Of a DNA stretch of 64,000 nucleotides, positions 36,316 to 45,464 are shown in pieces (position 1 is the stretch's first letter; each line of letters starts with the position of its first letter). A program made the position numbers and the translations under genes. A model generated the notes under the pieces. It saw nothing but the letters and a program-made list of their open reading frames with translations. It had not been told where the DNA came from and did no database searches. The DNA is from Chloroflexota bacterium (GTDB lineage: Bacteria; Chloroflexota; Anaerolineae; Aggregatilineales; Phototrophicaceae), in the NCBI GenBank assembly GCA_028875245.1, contig JAPPEU010000069.1, forward strand, positions 124,001 to 188,000. The letters run 5' to 3'.

Positions 36316-36447
36316 GATTAGCTGTCATCCGCATCTACGGGCGCAAGCCAACATATCCTCCACTCCTTGATTGACAAAGCCCGCCTTTTTCTATAGCCTT
36401 TCGCTAATCGTTTCTACAAGATGAGCATTCAGCGGGAGCAGGGCAAA

Positions 36448-37113
36448 ATGGATTATCCCAAGCAAACACAGGAGAGCATGGCGGCGCGCGTCATGCGCTT
36501 TGAAGAACTCAAGGGCAAGGGCATCCCGATCATGTTCATCGATAGCATGCTGCCCCGGCATATGCGCATGAATTATGCCGTGATCGGCGATACCGCGTCC
36601 GAGAATCCCGATTTCAGCATTCAGCGCGCCATCACCGAGCCGCATCGTTATCAGATCGGCATGGTTTGGGCGCCGCCCGGTTGTGGGCCGGCCTGGCACA
36701 CCCATGATTATGTCGAATCATTTTTCATGCTCACCGGACCCTGGACCTTTTATTGGGGCAATGAAGACGATCCCGATACGGTTGAAGGCGAGTTCGTCTT
36801 GAACGCCTGGGACATGATTTCGCTGCCGCCGGGCATGTATCGCAGCTTCGAGTACACCGGCGACGAGATCGGCTGGATTTATGCGGTGCTCGAATCGCAC
36901 GAGGTCTTCGAGGGCAAGGATCCCTACTGGTCGCCGCAGATTGAGGCGGCGGCGGCGGCAATCGGTTATGAGGCCGACGCGCTTGGCAAGATGGTGCATC
37001 CCGCTGATTATGAGGCGCAGAAGGCCGCCCAGAACGAGTATTTGTTGAAAACTTTCCGCGAGCGGACCGGGGTCGAACTGAAGGACTTTCGCCCGCCGCG
37101 CCAGATGCGATAG
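36448..37113 (+). CDS. Cupin-domain protein
   Basis: 221 residues from the ATG at 36448 ('ggagcaggg' upstream; the track's 36421 start lacks a ribosome site). The single cupin barrel carries metal ligands in 'GPAWHTHDYVESFFMLTG' (His84, His86, Glu90). 'PGMYRSFEYTGDEIGWIYAVLES' is the second half of the barrel. It ends 16 bp before the MetE-like gene, and the HisD-like gene follows, so all three are likely one operon. Cupins can be dioxygenases, isomerases or sensors. The partners suggest small-molecule catabolism; the substrate is unknown. Confidence 0.75.
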   Translation: MDYPKQTQESMAARVMRFEELKGKGIPIMFIDSMLPRHMRMNYAVIGDTASENPDFSIQRAITEPHRYQIGMVWAPPGCGPAWHTHDYVESFFMLTGPWTFYWGNEDDPDTVEGEFVLNAWDMISLPPGMYRSFEYTGDEIGWIYAVLESHEVFEGKDPYWSPQIEAAAAAIGYEADALGKMVHPADYEAQKAAQNEYLLKTFRERTGVELKDFRPPRQMR

Positions 37114-37129
37114 TGAGGAGCGGGAGATT

Positions 37130-38278
37130 ATGTTGACCAGCAGAGAACGCATTCTGACAACCCATGTCGGCAGCATGCCGCGGCCGCAGGTTGTGGTCGA
37201 TCAGCTGTTCGCCCAAGATCGGGACGAAGACTATGACCAGGCCAAATTCGACCGGGTGATGGCGCGGGCGGTGCGCGAGGTGGCGCGGAAGCAGGTCGAT
37301 GCCGGCGTCGATGTCATCAGCGATGGCGAGATGAGCAAGATCAGTTATGTCACTTATATGCGGCACCGCTTCACCGGTTTCGAGATCGCCGATGTGCCGC
37401 GGGCGACGCCCCAGGACCTTGATGATTTCCCCGCTTACAAGCAGCGCCTGGCCGACGCCGGCGGCACGCCGGTGTATCATCGGCCCATCGTGCGCAACGC
37501 GATCACGATTAAAGATCTGGGTCCCTTGGAGAAAGATATAGCCAATCTTTTGGCGGCGAAAGAAGCAGCCGGCGCGGCCGAAGCTTTCATGAATTCGGCA
37601 TCGCCCGGGGTCGTCGCCGGCTTCCAGCCTAACGAATATTATCCCAATAAGGAGCAGTATCTGGGGGCGCTGGCTGATGTGCTGAAGGTCGAATACGAGA
37701 AGATCACCGAGGCCGGCTTGATCCTGCAAGTGGATTGTCCCGATTTGGCGATGGGGCGGCATATCTTGTTCCGCGGCGTGGATATCGCGGCGTTCAAGAA
37801 GGCGGCCTGGGCGCAGGTCGAGGCGCTCAACTATGCGCTGGAGAATGTGCCCGCCGACCGCGCCCGTCTGCATCTCTGCTGGGGCAACTACGAGGGTCCC
37901 CATCACCACGATGTCGATATCGCTGAAGTCATGGATATTGTGCTGGCGGCGAAACCGCAGGCGATCCAGTTTGAAGCCTCCAACCCGCGCCATCAGCACG
38001 AGTGGCGAACCTGGGCGGCGGCCGATATCCCCGATGACAAAATCCTGATTCCCGGCGCGCTGGATACCACGACCAATTTCATTGAGCATCCGCAGTTGGT
38101 GGCGGAGCGGATCGAGCGATACGCCGGCATCGTCGGGCGAGAGCGTGTCATAGCCGGCACCGATTGCGGCTTCGGCACCTTCGCCGGTTTCGGCGCGATA
38201 CATCCCGATATTGCCTACGCAAAGCTGAGTTCCCTGGCCGAGGGCGCGCGGATCGCGAGCGAGCGGCTGTGGAGTTGA
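37130..38278 (+). CDS. MetE C-terminal domain-like zinc methyltransferase/lyase (cobalamin-independent methionine synthase family)
   Basis: 382 residues, only the catalytic barrel half of MetE. All four zinc ligands appear present: His248-x-Cys250 in 'LHLCWGNYEGP', Glu282 in 'IQFEASNPRHQ' and Cys346 in 'GTDCGFGTF'. 'THVGSMPRP' at the N-terminus is typical. Stand-alone proteins of this kind include core MetE, epoxyalkane:coenzyme M transferase-like enzymes and uncharacterised catabolic members. Position between a cupin and a HisD-like dehydrogenase favours thiol-dependent catabolism over methionine synthesis, but this is inference. 'gaggagcgggag' gives a good ribosome site. Confidence 0.82.
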   Translation: MLTSRERILTTHVGSMPRPQVVVDQLFAQDRDEDYDQAKFDRVMARAVREVARKQVDAGVDVISDGEMSKISYVTYMRHRFTGFEIADVPRATPQDLDDFPAYKQRLADAGGTPVYHRPIVRNAITIKDLGPLEKDIANLLAAKEAAGAAEAFMNSASPGVVAGFQPNEYYPNKEQYLGALADVLKVEYEKITEAGLILQVDCPDLAMGRHILFRGVDIAAFKKAAWAQVEALNYALENVPADRARLHLCWGNYEGPHHHDVDIAEVMDIVLAAKPQAIQFEASNPRHQHEWRTWAAADIPDDKILIPGALDTTTNFIEHPQLVAERIERYAGIVGRERVIAGTDCGFGTFAGFGAIHPDIAYAKLSSLAEGARIASERLWS

Positions 38279-38309
38279 CGTCTGACAAGCCGGAATATAG
38301 AGGCAAGTG

Positions 38310-39596
38310 ATGGCAATTCAAACCATCAAACGCGGCAAGACCCTTGAACAAAAGGCCGACGCCGATGCTCAGGTGCAGGAGACGGTGCGCGGCATCCTGG
38401 CCGATATCGCAGCGCGCAGGGATGAAGCGGTGCGCGAGCTTTCTATGAGGTTTGATAAGTGGAAACCCGCCAGCTTCAAGCTGAGCGCCGAAGAGATCGA
38501 GTCGGTCATCGCTGGCCTGCCCGAGCGCGCGATCGCGGATATCCAGTTCGCTCAGGAGCAGGTGCGCAATTTCGCGCTGGCGCAGCGGGCGGCGCTGCAG
38601 GATGTCGAGGTGGAAACGCTTCCCGGCGTGGTCCTGGGGCACAAGAATATCCCGGTCAACCGGGTTGGCTGTTATGTGCCGGGCGGGCGCTATCCGATGG
38701 TGGCGTCGGCGCACATGAGCGTGGTGACCGCCAAAGCGGCCGGCGTCAAGGAAGTAATTGCCTGTACGCCACCGATCAAGGGCGAGCTGCCGGCCGCGAC
38801 CATCGCCGCGATTCACCTCGGCGGCGCCGATGAGATTTACATTCTGGGCGGCGTGCAAGCGCTGGCGTCGATGGCCTACGGCGCCCTGGGCATGGAACCG
38901 GTCGATATGCTGGTGGGGCCGGGAAACGCCTTCGTCGCCGAAGCCAAGCGGCAACTTTTCGGCCTGGTGGGGATTGACCTGCTGGCGGGCCCGACCGAAG
39001 TGTTGATCGTGGCCGATGAAAGCGCCGACGCCGAAATGTGCGCGGTTGACCTGCTGGGGCAGGCGGAACATGGACCGACATCGCCGGCCGTGCTGGTGAC
39101 AACGAGCCGTGCGCTCGCCGAAAGCATCGAAGCCGAGATCGGCCGCCAATTGGAGAGCCTGCCGACGGCGGACCTGGCGGGCGTCGCCTGGCGCGATTAT
39201 GGCGAGGTCATCCTGGTCGACAGCGACGCGGAGATGGTCCAGGTCGCCGATGACATCGCCAGCGAGCACGTGCAGATCCTGACGCGCGACCCCGATTATT
39301 TTCTGCGGAACATGACAAATTACGGCGCGCTCTTCCTCGGTCCGGAGACAAACGTCGCCTATGGAGACAAGGTCATCGGCACCAATCATACGCTGCCGAC
39401 CAAGAAAGCCGGGCGCTATACCGGCGGCTTATGGGTGGGCAAGTTCATCAAGACGGTCACCTACCAGCGGGTGACGGAAGCAGCGAGCGCGCTCATCGGC
39501 GAATATGGCAGCCGCCTCTGCGACCTCGAAGGCTTCATGGGGCATAAAGAGCAGTGTGACTTGCGCGTGCGGCGGTATGGGGCTGGGCTTACGTAG
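38310..39596 (+). CDS. HisD-family NAD-dependent dehydrogenase
   Basis: 428 residues, close to the length of histidinol dehydrogenase, with '[19 protein letters not shown]', '[16 protein letters not shown]', '[12 protein letters not shown]' (the general-base Glu-His pair) and 'GTNHTLPT'. True HisD oxidises histidinol in two steps with zinc. No other histidine gene is nearby, and the operon partners are a cupin and a MetE-like enzyme. Some HisD-family enzymes oxidise other polyols, including dihydroxypropanesulfonate (HpsN), so a catabolic role is likely. The ATG at 38310 is used, one codon after the track's GTG. Confidence 0.8.
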   Translation: MAIQTIKRGKTLEQKADADAQVQETVRGILADIAARRDEAVRELSMRFDKWKPASFKLSAEEIESVIAGLPERAIADIQFAQEQVRNFALAQRAALQDVEVETLPGVVLGHKNIPVNRVGCYVPGGRYPMVASAHMSVVTAKAAGVKEVIACTPPIKGELPAATIAAIHLGGADEIYILGGVQALASMAYGALGMEPVDMLVGPGNAFVAEAKRQLFGLVGIDLLAGPTEVLIVADESADAEMCAVDLLGQAEHGPTSPAVLVTTSRALAESIEAEIGRQLESLPTADLAGVAWRDYGEVILVDSDAEMVQVADDIASEHVQILTRDPDYFLRNMTNYGALFLGPETNVAYGDKVIGTNHTLPTKKAGRYTGGLWVGKFIKTVTYQRVTEAASALIGEYGSRLCDLEGFMGHKEQCDLRVRRYGAGLT

Positions 39597-39633
39597 TGGC
39601 CGGGCGAAATGCCTCCGCACCTCCAACAGCGGT

Positions 39634-39984
39634 TTAGTCTAGGCGACTAACGTATTCCACATGGTTTCGCGCTTCGTCGGCAGTGAATACTCTGGCCATT
39701 AGGTCAAGGTATCTAACAACGACGCCGATTTCGCTATGCTCGCTGGGGATGAATACGATTCCCGCGTGCTGTGCCCCTTCAGTTGCAAGATCGACGTAGT
39801 CGCTGTCCATCGTGCAGAGTACACGCCCAAGTTGAGTAGCAATTTGCAATTGGATGGGGTCATCCTCGCCTTGAGTTTCTAGCGCTTGCACGGTTATTGT
39901 GTCAATGCCGATGCGATTGAGTTGTCGTGCTATCTCTACATTCACATGCTCGTCGAGATAAAGGCGAAGGCTGTCCTCACTCAA
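39634..39984 (-). CDS. DUF5615 PIN-like protein (putative toxin)
   Basis: 116 residues beginning with 'LRLYLDEHVNVEIARQLNRIG' and containing 'LGRVLCTMDSDYVDLA', the two acidic clusters of PIN-like ribonucleases of the DUF5615 group. Asp and Glu residues at 'DEH', 'DSDY' and later could form the metal site. It overlaps the DUF433 gene by 8 bp, and the two are a recurrent toxin-antitoxin-like pair. Activity as an RNase is inferred from the family and not shown. Confidence 0.78.
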   Translation of the reverse strand: MSEDSLRLYLDEHVNVEIARQLNRIGIDTITVQALETQGEDDPIQLQIATQLGRVLCTMDSDYVDLATEGAQHAGIVFIPSEHSEIGVVVRYLDLMARVFTADEARNHVEYVSRLD

Positions 39985-40447
39985 GGGACTTTACCGATCG
40001 CGCGGTGGGGAAGGCATTGACTTCTTGCTCCTTGGCGTCCATCTTGGCAAAAAGCGCCCTTATGCGCGCGGTACGGTTTTCGTCAGACGCCTCAATCGCC
40101 TCGGATAACGCGGCTCGAAAATCATCATTCTGCATGTAACGCTGCAAACGCGAATATAGTGAGCTCTTGTCAGCAAGCACTTTCTCAGCTATCGCTTGAC
40201 TCTTGCGTTCGCTTTCGCTAATGTCGGCATCAATCTCGGCTTGATTGCAATAATAGTAGGCGAGCGCCGCGTGAACTTGTCCCAGCGAGATTTGATAGGC
40301 GTCCGCCATCTGTTCCGGGCTGCGCCCATTCCACCGCATCGCGTTCACTATATCCATCACGCGCAATCCTGTGCCGACGATGCAGGGGCGGCCCCCGCGT
40401 ACTTCGGGATTGCGATAGATGAGGTTGATGCTCTCTATCTTGTTCAT
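39977..40447 (-). CDS. DUF433 protein (putative antitoxin)
   Basis: 156 residues. The N-terminal 'NPEVRGGRPCIVGTGLRVMDIV' and 'SPEQMADAYQISLGQVHAALAYYYCNQ' are the DUF433 signature, a winged-helix-like DNA-binding fold. The C-terminal half (about 85-156) is an Ala/Ser-rich charged extension absent from minimal members. It precedes and overlaps the DUF5615 PIN-like gene, as an antitoxin usually does, and probably regulates its own operon. Confidence 0.8.
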   Translation of the reverse strand: MNKIESINLIYRNPEVRGGRPCIVGTGLRVMDIVNAMRWNGRSPEQMADAYQISLGQVHAALAYYYCNQAEIDADISESERKSQAIAEKVLADKSSLYSRLQRYMQNDDFRAALSEAIEASDENRTARIRALFAKMDAKEQEVNAFPTARSVKSLE

Positions 40448-40505
40448 TGCCGGCTCCTGGCGAACTTCAAGTATTCAGATTTTACCAGAAGAAAATGCGA
40501 AGCGC

Positions 40506-41264
40506 TTAATCCGAATCCGCCCGCGCCTCCTCGACCACCACCGTGCCCGCCATCTTGTCGTGCCAGGCCTGCCGCTCGCCATCAAAGAGCGCCCACAGGT
40601 AGCCCAGCAGAAAAATCTGCGAAACAGTGTAGCCGAAGACATTGCGCAGCAGCGCGTCCAGCAGCGTGATGCGGCCGCCGCGTTTCTTGACCACGCGCAG
40701 GCGCAGCATCATTTTGCCCAGCGTCTGCCCGTTGAACCAAACCATCAGGGCGACATTGTACACCGCGCTGACCAGCAGATTGCTCGCGAGCGTACGGGAT
40801 TGAAACTGGGCAAAGGCATCGGACACGGCGGCCGCGTCGGCGCTGGAAAGGGCGGCGTCCAGGGGCGCCAGAGCCCCGCCAACGATCAAGACCAGCATCG
40901 TGGCGATGCCGACGATGACGCCGTCAATAATGATCGCCAGCCAGCGCCTGCCGATAGAGGCCAGTTGAAGCGCCGGCGTTTCAGCCACGGCCGGCTCCAC
41001 CGGTTGAACAACGGGCTTTTTCTTGACTGTCGTTAATGGCGCGGCGGCGGCCAGTTCATCGGCGGCGGCCTGATAATCGGGGTCGATTTCCAGCGCCTGG
41101 CGCAAGTAGCCAAGCCGTTCGCCCTGCGTCAACGCCGCCTGCGACGCCAGGTAATAAGCGGTCGCGCTCGGGTTCTCCTCCAGCTCTTGTTGCGCCAGGG
41201 CGCGCGCTTCATCCATTCGGAAACTGTCGAGCGCCCGCTGGATTTCCGCCAATCTGTCCATCAT
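40506..41264 (-). CDS. RDD-family membrane protein with TPR-like N-terminus
   Basis: 252 residues from the ATG complementary to 41262-41264; the track's start at 41450 lies far outside homology. Residues 1-70 are helical repeats ('AEIQRALDSFRMDEARALAQQELEENPSA'). The RDD domain follows with 'RRWLAIIIDGVIVG' and 'GQTLGKMMLRLRVVKK', and three to four hydrophobic segments. RDD proteins are small inner-membrane proteins, some with transport-like roles. The ribosome site is weak. No operon partner in the same direction. Confidence 0.75.
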   Translation of the reverse strand: MMDRLAEIQRALDSFRMDEARALAQQELEENPSATAYYLASQAALTQGERLGYLRQALEIDPDYQAAADELAAAAPLTTVKKKPVVQPVEPAVAETPALQLASIGRRWLAIIIDGVIVGIATMLVLIVGGALAPLDAALSSADAAAVSDAFAQFQSRTLASNLLVSAVYNVALMVWFNGQTLGKMMLRLRVVKKRGGRITLLDALLRNVFGYTVSQIFLLGYLWALFDGERQAWHDKMAGTVVVEEARADSD

Positions 41265-41397
41265 GCCGCCGTTCTGCCCATCGAATCGCACTTTCCGCAA
41301 TGATACTTGATTTTGCGGGCTTGTGTTATGATATGGCGCAGTCTGCGCCAGGCGGCGGTTGATTGAGTTCGCAGGCTTGGCCTTGGATGCGGTCTGT

Positions 41398-41775
41398 ATG
41401 AATGATCTGAAACAACAAATCGGCGCGAGCAAAGCGGGGCGGCGCTTCATTGCCCAGATGCGCTTTTACAACGAGGGCGACTTTCGTAAACTGCGCGGCT
41501 TTATGCGCAGCGGCTATTACGATATGGTCTTGATGGAGAACCCGGTCGAACGGCGGCTGCTCGATTTGAAAGCGACCCGCCGCTTGCATGGCCGCTTGAA
41601 AGTGACTGAAGTGGAACGGGCCGAAGACTACAGCATCGCGCTGAGACTGTCCGGCGAGAAGGGCGGCGCCTGCTTGCGATTGCGCATGAATGTCACCGAG
41701 AGCTACCCGCATCTCATCACACATTATTCTCTGAAGCCGATAGATAGCGAGATCGATGGCTGCAAGGAAGACTGA
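41398..41775 (+). CDS. Conserved-looking small protein of unknown function
   Basis: 125 residues from the ATG at 41398, after 'ggatgcgg'. A mixed alpha/beta composition with 'FIAQMRFYNEGDFRKLRGFM' near the start and 'LHGRLKVTEVERAEDYSIALRL' later; it could be an NTF2-like or small sandwich fold, but I recognise no family. The stop lies 20 bp inside nadE, so the two genes are probably translationally coupled. Confidence 0.5.
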   Translation: MNDLKQQIGASKAGRRFIAQMRFYNEGDFRKLRGFMRSGYYDMVLMENPVERRLLDLKATRRLHGRLKVTEVERAEDYSIALRLSGEKGGACLRLRMNVTESYPHLITHYSLKPIDSEIDGCKED

Positions 41776-42634
41776 AGCGGCGCCGGGCAAGGCAGTGCTG
41801 CCGCGCCTGACGATCAACTGCGCGCTGGCGACGCGCATCCTCACCGGTTTCATCCGCGACAGCATCAGCAAAGCGGGCATGACGCGGGCGGTGATCGGCC
41901 TGTCCGGCGGCATTGACTCGGCGGTTTCCGCTTATCTCGCGGCGCAAGCGCTGGGCCGGGAAAATGTGCTTGCGCTGCGAATGCCCTACAGCAGCTCTTC
42001 CGCCGAAAGCCTGAGCGATGCCGAAGCCGTGATCGAAGACCTTGGCCTGCCGCGCATGACGGTGTCGATCAGCGAGATGGCGGATCCGCTGATTGAGCGC
42101 TTCCCCGATATGAGCCGGCTGCGCAAGGGCAATATCATGGCGCGCCTGCGCATGATCGCGCTTTACGATCAGTCAATGGCCTGGGGCGGCCTGGTTATGG
42201 GCACGAGCAACAAGACGGAATTCCTGCTCGGTTACAGCACGATCTATGGCGACAGCGGCGTGGCCCTGCATCCGATCGCCGACCTGTACAAATGCCAGGT
42301 GCGCCAGATGGCGCGGCATTTGGGCGTGCCGGTATCAATCATCAACAAGCCGCCTTCGGCCGATCTTTGGGTCGGGCAGACCGATGAAGAGGAACTTGGC
42401 TTCACTTATGACGAAGCGGACCAGGTCCTCTTCCTCTTGGTGGATGAGCGCTATACGGTGGACGAGGTGGCGGATGAAGGCTTCGACCGCGACTTCGTCG
42501 TCAAAATTTGGGAACGGGTCAAAGCCAACCACTACAAGCGCACGATGCCCAATATCGCCAAGCTCAGCAAGCGCAGCATCGGGCATGACTTCCTGTATTT
42601 GCGCGATTACACCGGCCGCGCCGGGAAAGTGTGA
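41756..42634 (+). CDS. nadE: NH3-dependent NAD+ synthetase
   Basis: 292 residues. The ATP-PPase loop is 'IGLSGGIDSAVSAYLA' (about 47-62). Later 'LVMGTSNKTEFLLGYSTIYGD' and 'IINKPPSADLWVGQTDEEELG' are standard NadE motifs. It converts nicotinate adenine dinucleotide plus ammonia to NAD+. There is no N-terminal glutaminase (CN-hydrolase) domain, so ammonia is the direct nitrogen donor. It overlaps the preceding small ORF by 20 bp. Confidence 0.93.
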   Translation: MAARKTEAAPGKAVLPRLTINCALATRILTGFIRDSISKAGMTRAVIGLSGGIDSAVSAYLAAQALGRENVLALRMPYSSSSAESLSDAEAVIEDLGLPRMTVSISEMADPLIERFPDMSRLRKGNIMARLRMIALYDQSMAWGGLVMGTSNKTEFLLGYSTIYGDSGVALHPIADLYKCQVRQMARHLGVPVSIINKPPSADLWVGQTDEEELGFTYDEADQVLFLLVDERYTVDEVADEGFDRDFVVKIWERVKANHYKRTMPNIAKLSKRSIGHDFLYLRDYTGRAGKV

Positions 42635-42640
42635 ACGCCT

Positions 42641-43051
42641 CTACATCCCGTTGACTTTGGTCGGGTTGATCTTGTAGATGACGCGCTGTTCCTTCCCTTT
42701 GCCCTCGGGATTGAAGGAGTAGTAATCATCGTTGCCGGCGTAGATGCCGGCGAGCTTGTTGATATGCGCCAGCGCCGCTTCCGACTCATCGAATTCGACC
42801 ACTTCGCCGCGGATCTCCACCCAATGGAAGGCGTTCTCCGGGTCGAGGGCGAGCACAGTCACTTTGGGATTGGCGCGAATATTGCGGTCCTTGCGCCGGC
42901 CAAGCGCTGAGTTGATCCACACCTGGCCGCCTTCCAGGCTGGCCCAAACCGGCGTCACCTGTGGCTGTCCGTCGGGGTTGCTGGTGGCGAAGGCGACGAC
43001 GATCGGCCGCTCAAGCAGATCTTTCACATTATCCGGGATGTTTGCGGGCAT
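42641..43051 (-). CDS. Pyridoxamine 5'-phosphate oxidase-like (PPOX class, flavin/F420-binding) protein
   Basis: 136 residues with the split-barrel pattern of PPOX-class F420-dependent enzymes: 'RPIVVAFATSNPDGQPQVTPVWASLEGGQVWINSALGRRKDRNI' and 'FHWVEIRGEVVEF'. Members bind FMN, F420 or heme and reduce small molecules. No cofactor can be fixed from the sequence. Convergent with nadE, 6 bp apart. Confidence 0.8.
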   Translation of the reverse strand: MPANIPDNVKDLLERPIVVAFATSNPDGQPQVTPVWASLEGGQVWINSALGRRKDRNIRANPKVTVLALDPENAFHWVEIRGEVVEFDESEAALAHINKLAGIYAGNDDYYSFNPEGKGKEQRVIYKINPTKVNGM

Positions 43052-43094
43052 GATTCTCTTCTCCTCTTGATACGGTTAAATGATTGTCTTGCGA

Positions 43095-44570
43095 TTAAGC
43101 CAGGGGGCTCGGGTCGGTCTCATCGTCCAGTTCCGCCGCCTCCCAGATCTCCTTGGGATTCTGCAGCAAGTCGTTCAAGCGGGTCGCTTTCTCCATCGAG
43201 GCGCCGGCGCTCTGCTCAACCTCGCGGTGGTAGAACAGGCTCGCCAGCACCTGCGCCACATCCTCGCGCAGACGCTGCTTCAATTCCCCCTTGCTCTCGC
43301 CCGGCAGCTGCCCATTGAGCGTAAACGAGAATTGTTCCGGCACGCGCTCGCCGGTCTGCCCCAATTCCGGCTCCCATTGGTCGATAAGCTGCCAGGCGCC
43401 TTCGCGGTACTGATACAGCTCAAAGACGATGCGGATCTCATCAGCCAGGCCCTCAAAGCGAATGTCGAGCGCGATCGGCAGCATCAGGTTTTGCTTTTCT
43501 ACGGGGTCGAGGGCTAGTTTGCTCAAACGCCGCGCGATCGGCAGCATCGCCTTGCGCAATTCCTCGCTGCTCAAGGTTGGCGCGCGGCGGGCGACGCGAT
43601 TGAGCATCTTGATAATCTTCCGCGGCATCACCACTTCGGTTCGGTTGAGGCGCCCATAGACGTCATATTGGGCGGTGCGCATCGCCTTGACTTGCCAGCC
43701 GCCAAGGACAAGTCCGCGCTTGTCCAGCAGACGCTTGACAACCGTTACCTGTTCCGGCGCGCCTTGAGCGGCGATGACGCTGTTCTGCGCATGAAACTGC
43801 CAGCCTTGGCGGCGTCCGACGGTTGTGTTGGGGTCCTGCCAATTGTTCAGCGCGTAGGGCGGCTGCCAAAGGTCAAACTTAGGCGGCCGGCGGAATATCA
43901 GGCGCAGGATCAGGCTGAGCAGCCACAGGCAAAAGAGCGCCAGCGCCAGCGAGGCGACCGCGCCCAATATGTCGTCGCGGGAGAACAAGCTGTCATTCAA
44001 CTTGATCCCGTTAGCGCGGAAGTCAATGCCCAGATTCACGATCGGGATGAAGATGTCAAAGGGCGCGCGTGAATCCGCAGGCGGGTCAAGGCCGGTCGCT
44101 GCCCGCGCGTCGGTCTTGTTGATGCGGAACAGCTGCGTGTTGTTGCGCGCGATCGGGCTGCCCGCGACTTCGTAATCGTCGATGCCCGCTTCAATCTTGA
44201 AGAAAATGTCGTCGTCGGCGTAATCCGCCAAAGCCAGCTCAATGGAGAATGATTGCGTTTGACCGGCCGCGAGGGCAGGCAGGATATCGCTGATTTCGAC
44301 GCTTCCACTCTGGTTTTCCGTGATGACGATCAAAGAAGGTTCCGCGGCGTCGCCACCCTGGTTGCTCACCGTGAAGCTGACGACGGCCGTCCTGCCATCG
44401 GGACTGTATCTAACCGGCGGTGGCGAGATGGAATAATCGCGCGGTCCGGCTTGCGCGGCAACCGCAAGCGGGAACAGCAAGAGGCAAGCCAGCGCGGCCC
44501 GTCCTGCCAAACCTCGCAGGATGGCAGCGGCCCTTCCATTGCCAAAGCGGCAGCACTCGCGATTCAACAT
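43095..44570 (-). CDS. Secreted, membrane-anchored protein with CARDB-like domain, unknown
   Basis: 491 residues. A signal sequence (about 20-42, ending 'VAAQAG') is followed by a beta-rich domain (about 45-180), with phrases like 'AVVSFTVSNQGGDAAEPSLIVI' typical of CARDB adhesion-type folds. A single transmembrane helix 'ILGAVASLALALFCLWLLSLIL' at about 198-219 comes next, then a large cytoplasmic helical domain (225-490) rich in charged residues. The inside-outside layout suggests signalling or envelope organisation. I do not recognise the cytoplasmic domain. Confidence 0.6.
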   Translation of the reverse strand: MLNRECCRFGNGRAAAILRGLAGRAALACLLLFPLAVAAQAGPRDYSISPPPVRYSPDGRTAVVSFTVSNQGGDAAEPSLIVITENQSGSVEISDILPALAAGQTQSFSIELALADYADDDIFFKIEAGIDDYEVAGSPIARNNTQLFRINKTDARAATGLDPPADSRAPFDIFIPIVNLGIDFRANGIKLNDSLFSRDDILGAVASLALALFCLWLLSLILRLIFRRPPKFDLWQPPYALNNWQDPNTTVGRRQGWQFHAQNSVIAAQGAPEQVTVVKRLLDKRGLVLGGWQVKAMRTAQYDVYGRLNRTEVVMPRKIIKMLNRVARRAPTLSSEELRKAMLPIARRLSKLALDPVEKQNLMLPIALDIRFEGLADEIRIVFELYQYREGAWQLIDQWEPELGQTGERVPEQFSFTLNGQLPGESKGELKQRLREDVAQVLASLFYHREVEQSAGASMEKATRLNDLLQNPKEIWEAAELDDETDPSPLA

Positions 44571-44663
44571 GATGCTGTTACTATAATGCCAAAGTGTGGC
44601 GCTTCCAAGTACGTCGCCAAATGAGGCGCGGATGCTTCACTGACGTCCGCCGAAACGTGAAAA

Positions 44664-44737
44664 TGTAGGGGCGAGCCACTGGGTCGCCCGTGACAGCCGC
44701 TTCGTGAAAGGCAGGCGACTTGATGAGTCGACCCTAC
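44664..44737. repeat. 'TGTAGGGGCG' repeat, copy 3 (decayed right end)
   Basis: Starts 'TGTAGGGGCGAG' and ends with an imperfect complement 'GTCGACCCTAC'. It sits in the 231-bp gap between two divergent genes (44571-44801); the rest of the gap shows nothing recognisable. Confidence 0.6.
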
Positions 44738-44801
44738 GCTTGCGACTCCCAGCCCTTGGCTCTCCGATTTAAGCAAATTCCGACGGCTCCTGGGGAGGCG
44801 A

Positions 44802-45464
44802 ATGATGAGATTGCCCATCAATTCTCAGATTGATGATTTGATTCACGATCTGTCCAATGCGGACCTCCCGCCTGATGCCTTCAATCAATACAGGCCCGGA
44901 GACGAAAACAACGCGGTCCGCCGGGCCAATCTGCGCCTTTATCTGAAGACGATGAAGGCGCGCGAACCGGCTGCCTTGCTGCTGATGGAGGCGCCCGGTT
45001 ATCGCGGCTGTCGGCTGACCGGCGTACCGGTGACGAGCAGAAAGGTCATGCTGGAAGGGGCGCCCGCGCTCGACATCTTCGGCCTTGAAGCGGGTTTCCG
45101 CGATGTCGCCGATGCAGGCTTCGAGCGCGTCTACGGCGAGCAGTCGGCGACGATCGTCTGGCATACGCTCTCCTCGCTGAAGGCGCTGCCCATGATCTGG
45201 AATACCTTCCCCTTTCATCCACATCAGCCGGGGCGGCCGCTCAGCAACCGCCGTCCGCGCCCGGCGGAAATCGTCCTCGGCGTCGAGTTTCTGCGTCAGA
45301 TTCTGGCAATGTGGGATTTCGAGCAATTGATCGCCGTGGGCAATGTCGCCTATGAGACGCTGGAAGTGTTGCGCTTGGACGCGCGGAAAGTGCGGCATCC
45401 CGCGCATGGCGGAAAGCGTGAATTCGTCGCCGGCTTGTCGGCTCTGCTGTCAATCGGCGCTTGA
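44802..45464 (+). CDS. Uracil-DNA glycosylase superfamily protein
   Basis: 220 residues. 'LLLMEAPGYRGCRLTGVPVTSRKVML' and 'LPMIWNTFPFHPHQPGRPLSNRRP' are the active-site-like motifs of a UDG-superfamily branch, with 'RHPAHGGKREFV' as the late His-Pro motif. There is no Fe-S cysteine cluster at the N-terminus as in family 4. It may remove uracil or act on another substrate; the catalytic Asp of families 1 and 4 is not evident. 'gggagg' precedes the tandem ATGs at 44802/44805. Its end overlaps the convergent gene by 15 bp. Confidence 0.75.
   Translation: MMRLPINSQIDDLIHDLSNADLPPDAFNQYRPGDENNAVRRANLRLYLKTMKAREPAALLLMEAPGYRGCRLTGVPVTSRKVMLEGAPALDIFGLEAGFRDVADAGFERVYGEQSATIVWHTLSSLKALPMIWNTFPFHPHQPGRPLSNRRPRPAEIVLGVEFLRQILAMWDFEQLIAVGNVAYETLEVLRLDARKVRHPAHGGKREFVAGLSALLSIGA

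Noticed and set aside
38310-39596. Histidinol dehydrogenase of histidine biosynthesis
   Set aside because: No other his genes nearby; catabolic neighbours and the known diversity of the family make that assignment unsafe, so a family-level call is used.
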